This document shows, in pieces, positions 14,811 through 22,533 of a DNA stretch of 28,115 nucleotides. The position numbers and the translations under genes were made by a program. The notes beneath the pieces are model-generated. The model was not told the origin of the DNA and did not search any database. It worked only from the letters and a program-made list of their open reading frames with translations. The DNA comes from Bacteroidales bacterium (GTDB taxonomy: Bacteria; Bacteroidota; Bacteroidia; Bacteroidales; F082). The DNA is taken from assembly GCA_017428285.1 (NCBI GenBank), contig JAFRRE010000102.1, positions 1 through 28,115 on the forward strand. The letters are read 5' to 3'. Within the stretch, counting starts at the first letter, position 1, and each line of letters begins with the position of its first letter.

Positions 14811-16571
14811 TCATTCTTTTACAAACTTATCGTAATAGACATTTCCAGAACTACATCTCACTCGCACTATGTATACTCCTTTATGAAGGATTGATGCGTC
14901 AATACCTTCTTGAGCATTATCACATCTCAGTGCCATGCCACCAATAACATTGAAAACCTCCACAAATTCAATCTTCTCCGAAAGATTACCTAATCGGATG
15001 CTGAATGTGCCAGTAACAGGATTTGGATAAATAGCCATATCCATAGGAGAAATAGAAAAAGCAGTTTGATTCATATTTTCTATATTTCGTTGAAGTCTTT
15101 CATCCATTACTTCGGGAAGATTCTCTCCTCTTGTTCTCCCTTCACCCATTGAAACCGAATTGCCACACGGTGCCAAATATGCAATGAATTCCGAGCCCTC
15201 TTCTGCATAAAAGCCATTGGAAAGATAAACTTCCTCGCCCGCTTGCAAAAAAACATTTGCACCATTATTGATGATGTAATCGTGAGTATTATTGTCGAAT
15301 TTACCAGATGTTGTATAGCCTTTCACTGTGCCATTTGAAAACACCTTGTTACATTCCATTAGAATTTTTTCCCAACAACCGGTTGGATAAATGTTGCATA
15401 TCATTCTGTGGCCATAATTAAAAGAATACTGACTAGGTGAAAGGTTAGAAATCGAGTAGTATCCATCATAACGGCCATTCCATCCCCAATTAAAATGAAA
15501 GTAGTGATTGTCGGATTCATCTTTTATATAGCCGTCGCATATAAAAGCATGACCTATACCCTCAGAGGTTCTTGCGGCATAATAAATTGGTCGATCATTG
15601 TACAACTCCTGTAATATCAAATTTATCCAATAATCATCATCCAATCCACGAGACAACAAAGTTCCCATCGTGTATCCAAAAGTATCGAATCCTGTTATTG
15701 TATTGTAAATGTAATTTCCAGAACTACATGGACTATTTGGATCAGAACAATAATGCATTTCTATTTCCATGCCACAATCATACATCAGTTTTGCAACAGC
15801 ATTTCGTTGATAGGTGTAATTATTGTTATTTTGCTGAATTAGTTCATTTGGCATATTATTCCAATCAAATTGTGTACACTTTGAAGGAATGTCCTTCGGT
15901 TCATTCCAGTATTTCATAATTTGAGCCATAGCTACCGCTCCACAACCCGCATAACAGTGTTGTGAGCAATTAGTCCCATTTGGTACAAAATAATTATATG
16001 CATAATAATCAATGTTTGAAGGAGTTATATCATTTGAGCGACTTTGCCCCCACTGGGTTGTTATTAAAGGAGGAATATTGACAACCGTCATCTCTCTATT
16101 CTCTATTTTGCGTTGAAGATTGTCCCAATACAATTGATTGCCTTCATCTTCAATATGATTATCAAAACAATATCTATTCTGTTCTGCATAATCGCTGAGC
16201 AAAAGTTTCAATCCGTCAGGGATGTCATCACCAAATGAAAGAACAGATTCAATATGTGTAGAATCAATATTGCAAAAATCCAAATATCCTAAGATTGGCA
16301 AGCATGACTTGTTCCCCGAAAGAATCACCCTTGTTCCATTTTTAAAACAAACTTCATAAATCAAACAATTGCCGTTGTCATTCAAAGAATAAACACTGCT
16401 AAGAGAAGTCTCAGAAAAACTTTCCACTTTTTCTGGATACTTCCTAATTAGGCTGTTGATTGCCGCATTGACAACCTCTTTTTGCGATATTTGCTGAGCC
16501 GTGGTTTTACCAGCTAACATCAAAATAATTAATAGCCCAATCCCATTTTTGATGAATCGTATGTATCTCAT
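14811..16571 (-). CDS. C10 family (streptopain-like) cysteine protease with T9SS sorting domain
   Basis: This 586-residue secreted protease has a signal peptide ending near residue 25 (LAGKTTAQ). A Spi-type propeptide occupies about 26-165, and the mature domain begins near PPLITTQWGQS. The catalytic Cys is Cys210 in AGCGAVAMAQIMKYW and the catalytic His is His341 in GIGHAFICDGY. FNWGWNGRYDGYY at 360-372 holds the conserved Trp region. All match SpeB, PrtT and interpain-type enzymes, so it looks active. A strand-rich module (about 410-470) precedes a type A T9SS C-terminal domain at 514-586 (IYPNPVTG, VEVFNVIGG, GVYIVRV). It is the centre of a six-gene operon, with a lipoprotein gene ending four bases upstream and another beginning 40 bases downstream. 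Confidence 0.94.
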   Translation of the reverse strand: MRYIRFIKNGIGLLIILMLAGKTTAQQISQKEVVNAAINSLIRKYPEKVESFSETSLSSVYSLNDNGNCLIYEVCFKNGTRVILSGNKSCLPILGYLDFCNIDSTHIESVLSFGDDIPDGLKLLLSDYAEQNRYCFDNHIEDEGNQLYWDNLQRKIENREMTVVNIPPLITTQWGQSRSNDITPSNIDYYAYNYFVPNGTNCSQHCYAGCGAVAMAQIMKYWNEPKDIPSKCTQFDWNNMPNELIQQNNNNYTYQRNAVAKLMYDCGMEIEMHYCSDPNSPCSSGNYIYNTITGFDTFGYTMGTLLSRGLDDDYWINLILQELYNDRPIYYAARTSEGIGHAFICDGYIKDESDNHYFHFNWGWNGRYDGYYSISNLSPSQYSFNYGHRMICNIYPTGCWEKILMECNKVFSNGTVKGYTTSGKFDNNTHDYIINNGANVFLQAGEEVYLSNGFYAEEGSEFIAYLAPCGNSVSMGEGRTRGENLPEVMDERLQRNIENMNQTAFSISPMDMAIYPNPVTGTFSIRLGNLSEKIEFVEVFNVIGGMALRCDNAQEGIDASILHKGVYIVRVRCSSGNVYYDKFVKE

Positions 16572-16575
16572 ATAT

Positions 16576-17154
16576 TTAGTTTTTAATTTCTATTAAACGA
16601 AGTGCAAATTTGACTGAAGAACAATTATGAGATGGTTCAGGATCCGCTGGTCCATCTAACCACCAAGAATCATTGACTTTCGGATGAAAAGTAATAACCC
16701 CTTTTATGTAACATTTTTTATCTTGGTCTATACCTTCAAAAAATGCTTTTTCTCCCTCTATATGAATCGGTGCCGAAAGGCGTTTGGCATTCATTGCAGT
16801 AAGTGAGTCATCTGAGATAACAAATTGAACATAAAGGCTATCTACCTCATCTTCCAGCAAAGTTTGCCCGTCCACATGATTAATCCAGCCACAAGTATTA
16901 ACGGTATCCCCTTCACGTGAATAATAAGGGTAGTATGGTTTGTCTCCCCTTGAATAGTATTGCATATAATGAATTATGTCAATCCAAGAGTTATATCCCG
17001 TTTCCAAGACCATTCCATCGTATTCATTTACACATTCGCATTCTCCTGTCGATGAATTATAAACCATCCCTTCATATCCACAATTACAATTCTTGCTTTT
17101 CTTGCATCCTGTAACAACAAGAATTGTTAGTATTATTATCACTATTCTTTTCAT
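16576..17154 (-). CDS. Small Cys-rich lipoprotein directly upstream of the C10 protease
   Basis: This 192-residue lipoprotein begins MKRIVIIILTILVVTGC (lipid Cys17). A Cys-rich segment KNCNCGYEGM and GECECVNEYDG at about 22-46 follows, then a Tyr-rich stretch and a beta-rich C terminus (GEKAFFEGIDQDKKCYIKG, SSVKFALRLIEI). No family is recognised. Its stop is four bases from the C10 protease start, so the two are translationally coupled. In Bacteroides fragilis, C10 proteases are genetically linked to small inhibitors, so this is a candidate inhibitor or chaperone. That is inference from position; the sequence does not show a recognisable propeptide-like fold. Confidence 0.75.
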   Translation of the reverse strand: MKRIVIIILTILVVTGCKKSKNCNCGYEGMVYNSSTGECECVNEYDGMVLETGYNSWIDIIHYMQYYSRGDKPYYPYYSREGDTVNTCGWINHVDGQTLLEDEVDSLYVQFVISDDSLTAMNAKRLSAPIHIEGEKAFFEGIDQDKKCYIKGVITFHPKVNDSWWLDGPADPEPSHNCSSVKFALRLIEIKN

Positions 17155-17163
17155 CTCGTTTTT

Positions 17164-18000
17164 TTATTTTTTCATCTCATCAATCTGTTTCTGCAAATCG
17201 ATGACATAACGTGTCAGTTCCTCCACCTTTTCCAAAAGGATGGCGTTCATCTCACCGAGATCAACATCGCCCTGTTCTTCCACTTCGCTTGCAGAGGGCA
17301 CGCCTGGCAGATGCTTGTTGGCTTTCACATAGGCATCGAGTTCTTTCAAGCTCATCAATTCATAATTCTCGCCGAAGACATAGTCAGGCCAATATGTGGA
17401 GCTTGTGTTTACACGTATGCTCCTCGCTAAAATCTGACCGTTCACTGCCAACTTTGCTTGTGGATTGTTCGTACCTATGCCTACGTTGCCAGTATCGGCA
17501 AGAAACAGGAAGTAGTTACCTTGACTTTGCTGCCCTTCACCCCAAGGCTTCCAAAAATTCAGGCCGTAGCCTTCCTTCACGCTGCTCACATACTCAATGC
17601 CCCATCTGCCGTATGGAAAACTTGGTGTGGCCACGTCGCCGAAATAAATTGCACCGTTAGTAGAACCAAGTTCTTCAGTAGCACTCCTTGAAATAAGGAT
17701 GTTGCCGTCCAAAACATGAAGCCTTTGAAGGGGAGTCGCCGTGTTGATGCCCACCCTGCCTACGGTGTCAATGAAAATACGGTCAACGTTTTTTGTACAG
17801 AACTTGATGGGATACCCGTCTGTAGAACCCAACCTATTTGAGTTAACGTTCCCGACATTGTCTCCTTGCCTGCTCCAATAGTCTGTTGTTGTACTTTTGC
17901 TTTCCGCTCCCGACCCGACAAGGCCGTTTTGAGCCTGAACATTCATCGTGATTGTTGCCATAATGGCGGTCGCCATTATGATTAAATACTTCTTTTTCAT
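17164..18000 (-). CDS. Exported fibre-like protein, first gene of the secretion operon
   Basis: This 278-residue protein starts with a signal peptide cut after NVQAQ (about residue 24). The middle has two copies of a fibre-type motif, VGRVGINTATPLQRLHVLDG (about 81-100) and TGNVGIGTNNPQAKLAVNGQ (about 170-189), as found in tail-fibre-like proteins of Bacteroidota. The C terminus contains YELMSLKELDAYVKANKHLP and VPSASEVEEQGDVDLGEMNA, then a coiled coil (LEKVEELTRYVIDLQKQIDEMKK, about 255-277) likely to trimerise. That C terminus resembles the conserved ending of these proteins, where an endosialidase-type chaperone often sits, but the catalytic Ser-Asp pair is not evident. No YPNP T9SS signal is present. 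It is first behind the TAGTTTTG promoter at 18057-18064, so it should be the most transcribed gene of the operon. Confidence 0.82.
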   Translation of the reverse strand: MKKKYLIIMATAIMATITMNVQAQNGLVGSGAESKSTTTDYWSRQGDNVGNVNSNRLGSTDGYPIKFCTKNVDRIFIDTVGRVGINTATPLQRLHVLDGNILISRSATEELGSTNGAIYFGDVATPSFPYGRWGIEYVSSVKEGYGLNFWKPWGEGQQSQGNYFLFLADTGNVGIGTNNPQAKLAVNGQILARSIRVNTSSTYWPDYVFGENYELMSLKELDAYVKANKHLPGVPSASEVEEQGDVDLGEMNAILLEKVEELTRYVIDLQKQIDEMKK

Positions 18001-18056
18001 TGGTTTTAAACTTTTTGAATTCGACGTTTTAGTTACTTTTATGTGTCATGACGCAG

Positions 18057-18085
18057 CAAAACTACAAATAATTATCGAACTACAA
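18057..18085 (-). promoter_or_regulatory. Promoter of the secretion operon (18000 to 11494)
   Basis: On the minus strand TAGTTTTG (18064 to 18057) fits the -7 box, with TTG at 18085-18083 18 bases upstream. The predicted leader is about 50 bases. The six genes downstream have gaps of 4-56 bases or overlap, so this promoter probably serves all of them. Confidence 0.65.
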
Positions 18086-18162
18086 TAATTTTTTGTTGAA
18101 ATTTTTGAATTATTTTCCAAATCACACCAAACTTATCAGAAATACATCTCAGGGAAGATCGT

Positions 18163-18211
18163 GATACCCTATCCGTAACTCATAAAAAAACAGGGTTACG
18201 GATTAAGTATC
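18163..18211. repeat. ATPase-associated palindrome, copy 1 (3' side)
   Basis: The arms GATACCCTATCCGTAAC (18163-18179) and GTTACGGATTAAGTATC (18195-18211) are inverted repeats with 15 of 17 matches, around a centre containing seven A. It lies seven bases beyond the stop codon of the ATPase gene. It belongs to the same family and orientation as 19721-19769 and 19774-19823. Confidence 0.85.
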
Positions 18212-18217
18212 GCGATT

Positions 18218-19663
18218 TTAACGGTCAAACAGGTCATCCATCGTCACCTCGGCTTGGACATCGCCGCTGTGCGAGTTTTGGCTTATTCCGTAAGTGGTTA
18301 TCATGGTGAGATGCAAGGCCTTGCGGGTGTGCGTCAGGTGCCGGAAGGTGGTCAGCCGACGGCGAAGCAAGACCTCATAATCCTTGTCGATAATATAGGT
18401 GTCGTTGGCAAACTTCATCTCGCAAACATTGATAACCTCGTCGCGGCGGTCGATAAGCAGGTCGATTTGCGTACCTTTCCACTCGTTGCCGTCATTGTCG
18501 GTAAAGGTCGGGCACGACCACGAACACACATTGCTCAGCACCGCCTTGATGCCAATGGCTTCCTTGATTTGTGGGATGTGCTGCAAGCAAACCTGCTCGA
18601 AGGCATAGCCGCGCCAGGTCATCCGCGACGGGTTTTCGCGCATATTGCTCCAAAAATGATGGTCCTGGCCGTTGTTGTTCGCCACGAAACGCAAGTGGAA
18701 CAGACAAAACAGGTCTGTCAGTTGATACATCGCGTCGCGTTCGGTTTTTCCGAATGCCGTATATTTGCGAAGGAAATCGCATCTGACCAGGTTCTCAAGC
18801 ACGACAGTAAGCATGCCACCATCGCCCAAACCCAGGGCATCCTTGATTTGCCGACGGCTCATCCCCGACGCACGTTTGGCAAGAGTTTCCACCACCTGAC
18901 GATACAACTGTGCATCGTTGAACAGCGAGCGGAACAAGAAATCATATTCCATCCGCAAAGGCGCTTGTGGGGCAAAAAACAGATTGTCCATATTCTGGTC
19001 AAAAGTCAATTTGGGCTTCAACATCTCCAAATAGAAAGGGACACCTCCCATAATCATATAAGCCTCAAGCATTTGATAGCGATTCCAACGGATACCGTTG
19101 GTTTTGAGATAGGCTTCGGTTTCGCCTAACGTAAAAGGCGCGAGATAAACCGTATGGGTCACACGGCCATAGAGCCCGCCCCTGTCACCAATCAGTTTGT
19201 CGAGCATCCAAGTGGTGGCCGAGCCACACACGAACAACTTCAAGCCCTGTCGCGCCGAAGCCCAGGTGTTCCAAAAATACGAGAACGCCTGCATGAAACC
19301 CGACTTGGGCGTTTCCATCCAAGGCAACTCATCGAAGAAAAGGACAATTCGCTCTTTTCCAACCGATTCCAAATACTGCCGAAGCTGATTAAAAGCCGTA
19401 ATCCAATCTTTTGCCAACGGGAACTCAATCCCCGAACACCGTCGCAACTCCTGATTGAAAAGCGAAAGTTGGCCCAGTCTCGGCATCTGGTAACTGCCCG
19501 TGAAATAAAAGTCAAAATTCCCTTTGAAATGCTCTCTCACCAAGAAGGTTTTACCCACGCGCCTACGACCGTAAACCGCCACCAAAGCAGGTTTTTCGGT
19601 TGCACAAATGTCATCAAACAAGGCCCTTTCCTTCTGACGGCCTATGATTTCATTGTCTTTCAT
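18218..19663 (-). CDS. AAA-type ATPase fused to DUF234 nuclease-like domain
   Basis: This 481-residue protein belongs to the archaeal-type ATPase group (COG1672-like). The Walker A motif is VYGRRRVGKTFLV at about 30-42 and the Walker B is VLFFDELPWM at 107-116 (Asp111, Glu112). The sensor region VCGSATTWML follows. Residues 255-320 form a winged-helix-like segment. The C-terminal DUF234-type domain holds Glu356, Asp401 in GTQIDLLID and EMK at 415-417, which together form a PD-(D/E)XK-like set. Whether it cuts DNA is unproven for the family. The start is ATG 19663: the ATG at 19711 lies upstream of the TATCTTTG promoter box. The gene is bracketed by three copies of a private palindromic repeat. 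It is unrelated to its neighbours and is probably an independently moving module. Confidence 0.88.
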   Translation of the reverse strand: MKDNEIIGRQKERALFDDICATEKPALVAVYGRRRVGKTFLVREHFKGNFDFYFTGSYQMPRLGQLSLFNQELRRCSGIEFPLAKDWITAFNQLRQYLESVGKERIVLFFDELPWMETPKSGFMQAFSYFWNTWASARQGLKLFVCGSATTWMLDKLIGDRGGLYGRVTHTVYLAPFTLGETEAYLKTNGIRWNRYQMLEAYMIMGGVPFYLEMLKPKLTFDQNMDNLFFAPQAPLRMEYDFLFRSLFNDAQLYRQVVETLAKRASGMSRRQIKDALGLGDGGMLTVVLENLVRCDFLRKYTAFGKTERDAMYQLTDLFCLFHLRFVANNNGQDHHFWSNMRENPSRMTWRGYAFEQVCLQHIPQIKEAIGIKAVLSNVCSWSCPTFTDNDGNEWKGTQIDLLIDRRDEVINVCEMKFANDTYIIDKDYEVLLRRRLTTFRHLTHTRKALHLTMITTYGISQNSHSGDVQAEVTMDDLFDR

Positions 19664-19689
19664 ACACTTAAACTTCGTTTTTCGCGATG

Positions 19690-19720
19690 CAAAGATAGAT
19701 ATTATTTTCAAACAACCAAA
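19690..19720 (-). promoter_or_regulatory. Promoter of the ATPase-DUF234 gene
   Basis: On the minus strand TATCTTTG (19697 to 19690) with TTTG at 19720-19717 and a 19-base spacer is a full consensus. The palindrome copy at 19721 begins immediately upstream of the -33 element, a typical place for a regulator to bind. Confidence 0.75.
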
Positions 19721-19769
19721 GATATTAACTCCGTAACGATAAAAAAAAACGGTTTACGGAGCAAATATC
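19721..19769. repeat. ATPase-associated palindrome, copy 2 (5' side)
   Basis: The arms GATATTAACTCCGTAAC (19721-19737) and TTTACGGAGCAAATATC (19753-19769) match at about 14 of 17 positions around an A-tract centre. It abuts the -33 element of the ATPase promoter. Confidence 0.85.
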
Positions 19770-19773
19770 CACT

Positions 19774-19823
19774 TATAATCCATCCGTAACGTATTAAAAA
19801 AAACGAGTTACGGAGAAGGTATC
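19774..19823. repeat. ATPase-associated palindrome, copy 3 (5' side)
   Basis: The core ATCCGTAAC ends at 19790, and GTTACGGA begins at 19807, continuing to GGTATC at 19823. There are eight A residues in the centre. It is a direct repeat of copy 1, sharing the ATCCGTAAC core, the A tract, GTTACGGA and GTATC in order. It lies between the ATPase and pheT promoters. Confidence 0.85.
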
Positions 19824-19888
19824 AAAGCAGCAAACCATCACTTTTTTCAAGTATGCAAAAAACCGCGTGCCATTTTGTCAGTTTTTCG

Positions 19889-19896
19889 TATCTTTG
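19889..19896 (+). promoter_or_regulatory. Likely -7 box of the pheT promoter
   Basis: TATCTTTG is a perfect -7 match, 25 bases before the pheT ATG. The -33 element is weak: the nearest TTTG (19874-19877) is only 11 bases away. It indicates that the start is 19921 and not the earlier in-frame ATG at 19867. Confidence 0.6.
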
Positions 19897-19920
19897 CGGC
19901 TCGATAAAATCCGAACGAAT

Positions 19921-22389
19921 ATGAAAATCTCCTACAACTGGTTGAAACAATACGTCAACTGCGATTATCCGGCCGAGAAGGTCAGTGAACTGCTCACCTC
20001 AACAGGCCTTGAAGTGGAAGACCTCGAGCGTTTTGAGTCGGTGAAAGGCGCCTTGAAAGGCGTCGTCGTGGGCAAGGTGCTCACGTGCATCGACCACCCC
20101 AACTCCGACCACCTGCACATCACTACCGTCGACGTCGGCGGCGAAGAGCCCCTGCACATCGTGTGCGGCGCGCCCAATGTGGCTGCTGGTCAAAAAGTGC
20201 TCGTGGCCACCATCAACACCGAACTTTGGATTGGCGACGAACATATCACCATCAAGAAAGGCAAGATCCGTGGCGAGGTCTCGGAAGGTATGATTTGCGC
20301 CGAGGACGAGCTGCAACTGGGCACCTCGCACGACGGCATCATGGTGTTGCCCGACGACTATGAAGTGGGCCGTCCCGCCTCGTTCTATTTCCCTGTGGAA
20401 GAGGACTATACTATCGAAATCGGCCTCACCGCCAACCGCAGCGATGCCACCTCACACATCGGCTCGGCCCGCGACCTCGTGGCCGCCCTCAACCAGCGCG
20501 AGAACACCACGAAATACCACCTCATCCGCCCCTCGGTGGACGACTTCAAGGTGGAAAACCACGACAACGACATTGAGGTTGTCGTCGAGGACACCCAAGC
20601 CTGCCCGCGCTATTCGGGCGTGACCATCAGCGGCGTGAAAGTCGGCGAATCGCCAGCTTGGCTGAAGAACCGCCTCGCCGCCGTCGGCCTTCGCAGCATC
20701 AACAACATCGTCGACATCACCAACTTCGTCCTGATGGAAGTGGGCCAACCCATGCACGCCTTCGACGCCGACAAAATCACAGGTAAGAAGGTCGTGGTGA
20801 AATGCCTGCCCGAAGGCACGCCTTTCGTCACCTTGGACGGCGTGGAGCGCAAGCTCAACAGCCGCAACCTGATGATTTGCAACGCTGAAGAACCCATGTG
20901 CATCGCCGGCGTGTTTGGTGGACAGAAGTCGGGCGTGACGATGGAGACCACCAACGTCTTCCTCGAGAGTGCCTACTTCAACCCAACGAGCATCCGTAAG
21001 ACCGCCAAGTTCCACGGCCTGCAAACCGACGCCTCGTTCCGCTACGAGCGCGGTGCCGACCCCAACATCACCCTTTTCGCCTTGAAACGCGCTGCCTTAT
21101 TAATTAAGGAGCTGGCGGGCGGAACGATTTCTTCCGAGATCAAGGATGTGAAGAACGGCGACTTTGCCCCTGCCCGCGTGGATTTGAAGTTTGACTACCT
21201 GAACAAACTGGCTGGTAAGGTCATCGACCCGACCCAAGCCGTCAACATATTGAAGAGCCTTGAGTGCCAAGTCGTTGAACAAGACAACAAGCACGTGGTC
21301 GTCGACGTACACACCAGCAAGGTCGACGTGACCCGTCCCGCCGACGTGGTGGAAGAGATCCTCCGCATCTACGGCTACGACAACATCGAGATTCCGAGCC
21401 GCATCCACGCCTCCATCAGTCGCGCCACGAAGCCTGATGCAGACAAGATGCAGCAGAAGATCAGCGACATGCTTGTCGCCAACGGCTTCTACGAGATCAT
21501 GAACAACTCACTCACCAAGGCCGCCTATAGCGAGGCCTTCCCTGCCTTCGACCCGGCCCAAAACGTGAAGATTTTGAACCCGCTCAGCAGCGACCTCAAC
21601 GTGATGCGCCAGACCCTGATGTGGGGTGGATTGGAGAGCATCGCCTTCAACCAGAACCGCAAGGTCAGCGACATGAAGTTCTTCGAGTTCGGCAGTGTGT
21701 ATTTCTTCGATGCAAACAAAGTCGGCGATGAGACCAAGCCGCTCAAGCCCTATAACGAGCACACCTGCCTCGACCTCTTCCTCACGGGCAACAAGCAAGC
21801 CGAGCTGTGGAACGCCCCGAGCAAGGCTCTCGACTACTTCGACCTGAAGGAATATGTCATGGGCGTACTCAACCACTTCAAGTTCGACTTCAAGGCCTTA
21901 GAAGCCAAGGAAGCCAACCTGCCGCATTTCGACTACGCGACCACCTATTGCGTTGACGGCAAGGAGATTGTCACCCTTGGCAAGCTCAGCAAGAAGACCT
22001 TGAAGCACTTCGACCTGAAGAAAGATGTGTTCTACGCCACCTTCAACTGGACGCTGATGATGCAATGCCTGGCCAAGGCTAAGGAAGTGCACTTCGAGCC
22101 GCTGTCGAAGTTCCCCGCTGTGCGCCGCGACCTCGCCATGATTTTCGACAAGAACGTCACTTTCGACGAAGTCAAGAAAGTCGCCATGGCCGCCGAAAAC
22201 AAGATCCTGCAATCCATGAGCCTCTTCGACGTTTACGAAGGCGAGAAAATCCCCGCAGGCAAGAAACAGTATGCCATGAGCTTCGTCCTGATGTCGCCCA
22301 CCACCACCCTCACCGACAAGGTGATTGAGAAGACGATGGGCAAGATTCAGGGCGCGTTTGAACAACAGTTGGGAGGAGTTTTGAGATAA
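19921..22389 (+). CDS. pheT: Phenylalanine--tRNA ligase beta subunit
   Basis: PheT pairs with PheS as a heterotetramer that charges tRNA-Phe, and the beta chain edits mischarged Tyr. The 822-residue length is normal for the bacterial type. The N terminus ISYNWLKQYVNCDYPAEKVS is canonical. An EMAP-type tRNA-binding domain follows at about 42-150 (VVVGKVLTCIDHPNSDHLHI). B3/B4 editing segments (GLRSINNIVDITNFVLMEVG, QPMHAFDADK) lie near 255-290, then B5 (TRPADVVEEILRIYGYDNIE) and a C-terminal anticodon-binding FDX-ACB domain (FEPLSKFPAVRRDLAMIFDK). I started at ATG 19921. Base composition is much more GC-rich than in the secretion operon, with strongly preferred codons, as expected for a highly expressed gene. 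pheS is not in the window. Confidence 0.97.
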   Translation: MKISYNWLKQYVNCDYPAEKVSELLTSTGLEVEDLERFESVKGALKGVVVGKVLTCIDHPNSDHLHITTVDVGGEEPLHIVCGAPNVAAGQKVLVATINTELWIGDEHITIKKGKIRGEVSEGMICAEDELQLGTSHDGIMVLPDDYEVGRPASFYFPVEEDYTIEIGLTANRSDATSHIGSARDLVAALNQRENTTKYHLIRPSVDDFKVENHDNDIEVVVEDTQACPRYSGVTISGVKVGESPAWLKNRLAAVGLRSINNIVDITNFVLMEVGQPMHAFDADKITGKKVVVKCLPEGTPFVTLDGVERKLNSRNLMICNAEEPMCIAGVFGGQKSGVTMETTNVFLESAYFNPTSIRKTAKFHGLQTDASFRYERGADPNITLFALKRAALLIKELAGGTISSEIKDVKNGDFAPARVDLKFDYLNKLAGKVIDPTQAVNILKSLECQVVEQDNKHVVVDVHTSKVDVTRPADVVEEILRIYGYDNIEIPSRIHASISRATKPDADKMQQKISDMLVANGFYEIMNNSLTKAAYSEAFPAFDPAQNVKILNPLSSDLNVMRQTLMWGGLESIAFNQNRKVSDMKFFEFGSVYFFDANKVGDETKPLKPYNEHTCLDLFLTGNKQAELWNAPSKALDYFDLKEYVMGVLNHFKFDFKALEAKEANLPHFDYATTYCVDGKEIVTLGKLSKKTLKHFDLKKDVFYATFNWTLMMQCLAKAKEVHFEPLSKFPAVRRDLAMIFDKNVTFDEVKKVAMAAENKILQSMSLFDVYEGEKIPAGKKQYAMSFVLMSPTTTLTDKVIEKTMGKIQGAFEQQLGGVLR

Positions 22390-22394
22390 AAGGA

Positions 22395-22493
22395 CTATGG
22401 CTGATGGCCTATGACTATGGCCTGACCCACGAAAAATCTTGGATTTCAAGCTTTCGGTGGAACAAGCCATAGGCCATGAGCCATAAGCCATAG
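22395..22493. repeat. Imperfect hairpin of CTATGGC words after pheT
   Basis: The left arm (22395-22422) holds several CTATGGC/GATGGCC words. The right arm (22466-22493) holds GCCATAGGCCATGAGCC and further GCCATA words, which are their reverse complements. The loop is about 43 bases. No T tract follows, so readthrough to the next gene is likely. Confidence 0.7.
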
Positions 22494-22533
22494 TAACTGA
22501 ACAACTGAACAACTGACTAACTGAACAACTGAC
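22494..22533 (+). repeat. Tandem AACTGAAC-type repeat abutting the activator start
   Basis: Five imperfect copies of a 7-8 base unit (AACTGAAC, AACTGAC, TAACTGA) run right up to the ATG at 22534. No Shine-Dalgarno-like sequence remains. Confidence 0.8.

Noticed and set aside
18163..18211. Palindrome copy 1 as a simple terminator of the ATPase gene
   Set aside because: The T tract on the transcribed strand is in the loop and not after the stem, and two sibling copies lie upstream of the gene, which a terminator would not explain.
18254..19129. 291-residue plus-strand open frame opposite the ATPase gene
   Set aside because: Antisense to a gene with intact Walker motifs; composition and lack of motifs indicate a shadow frame.
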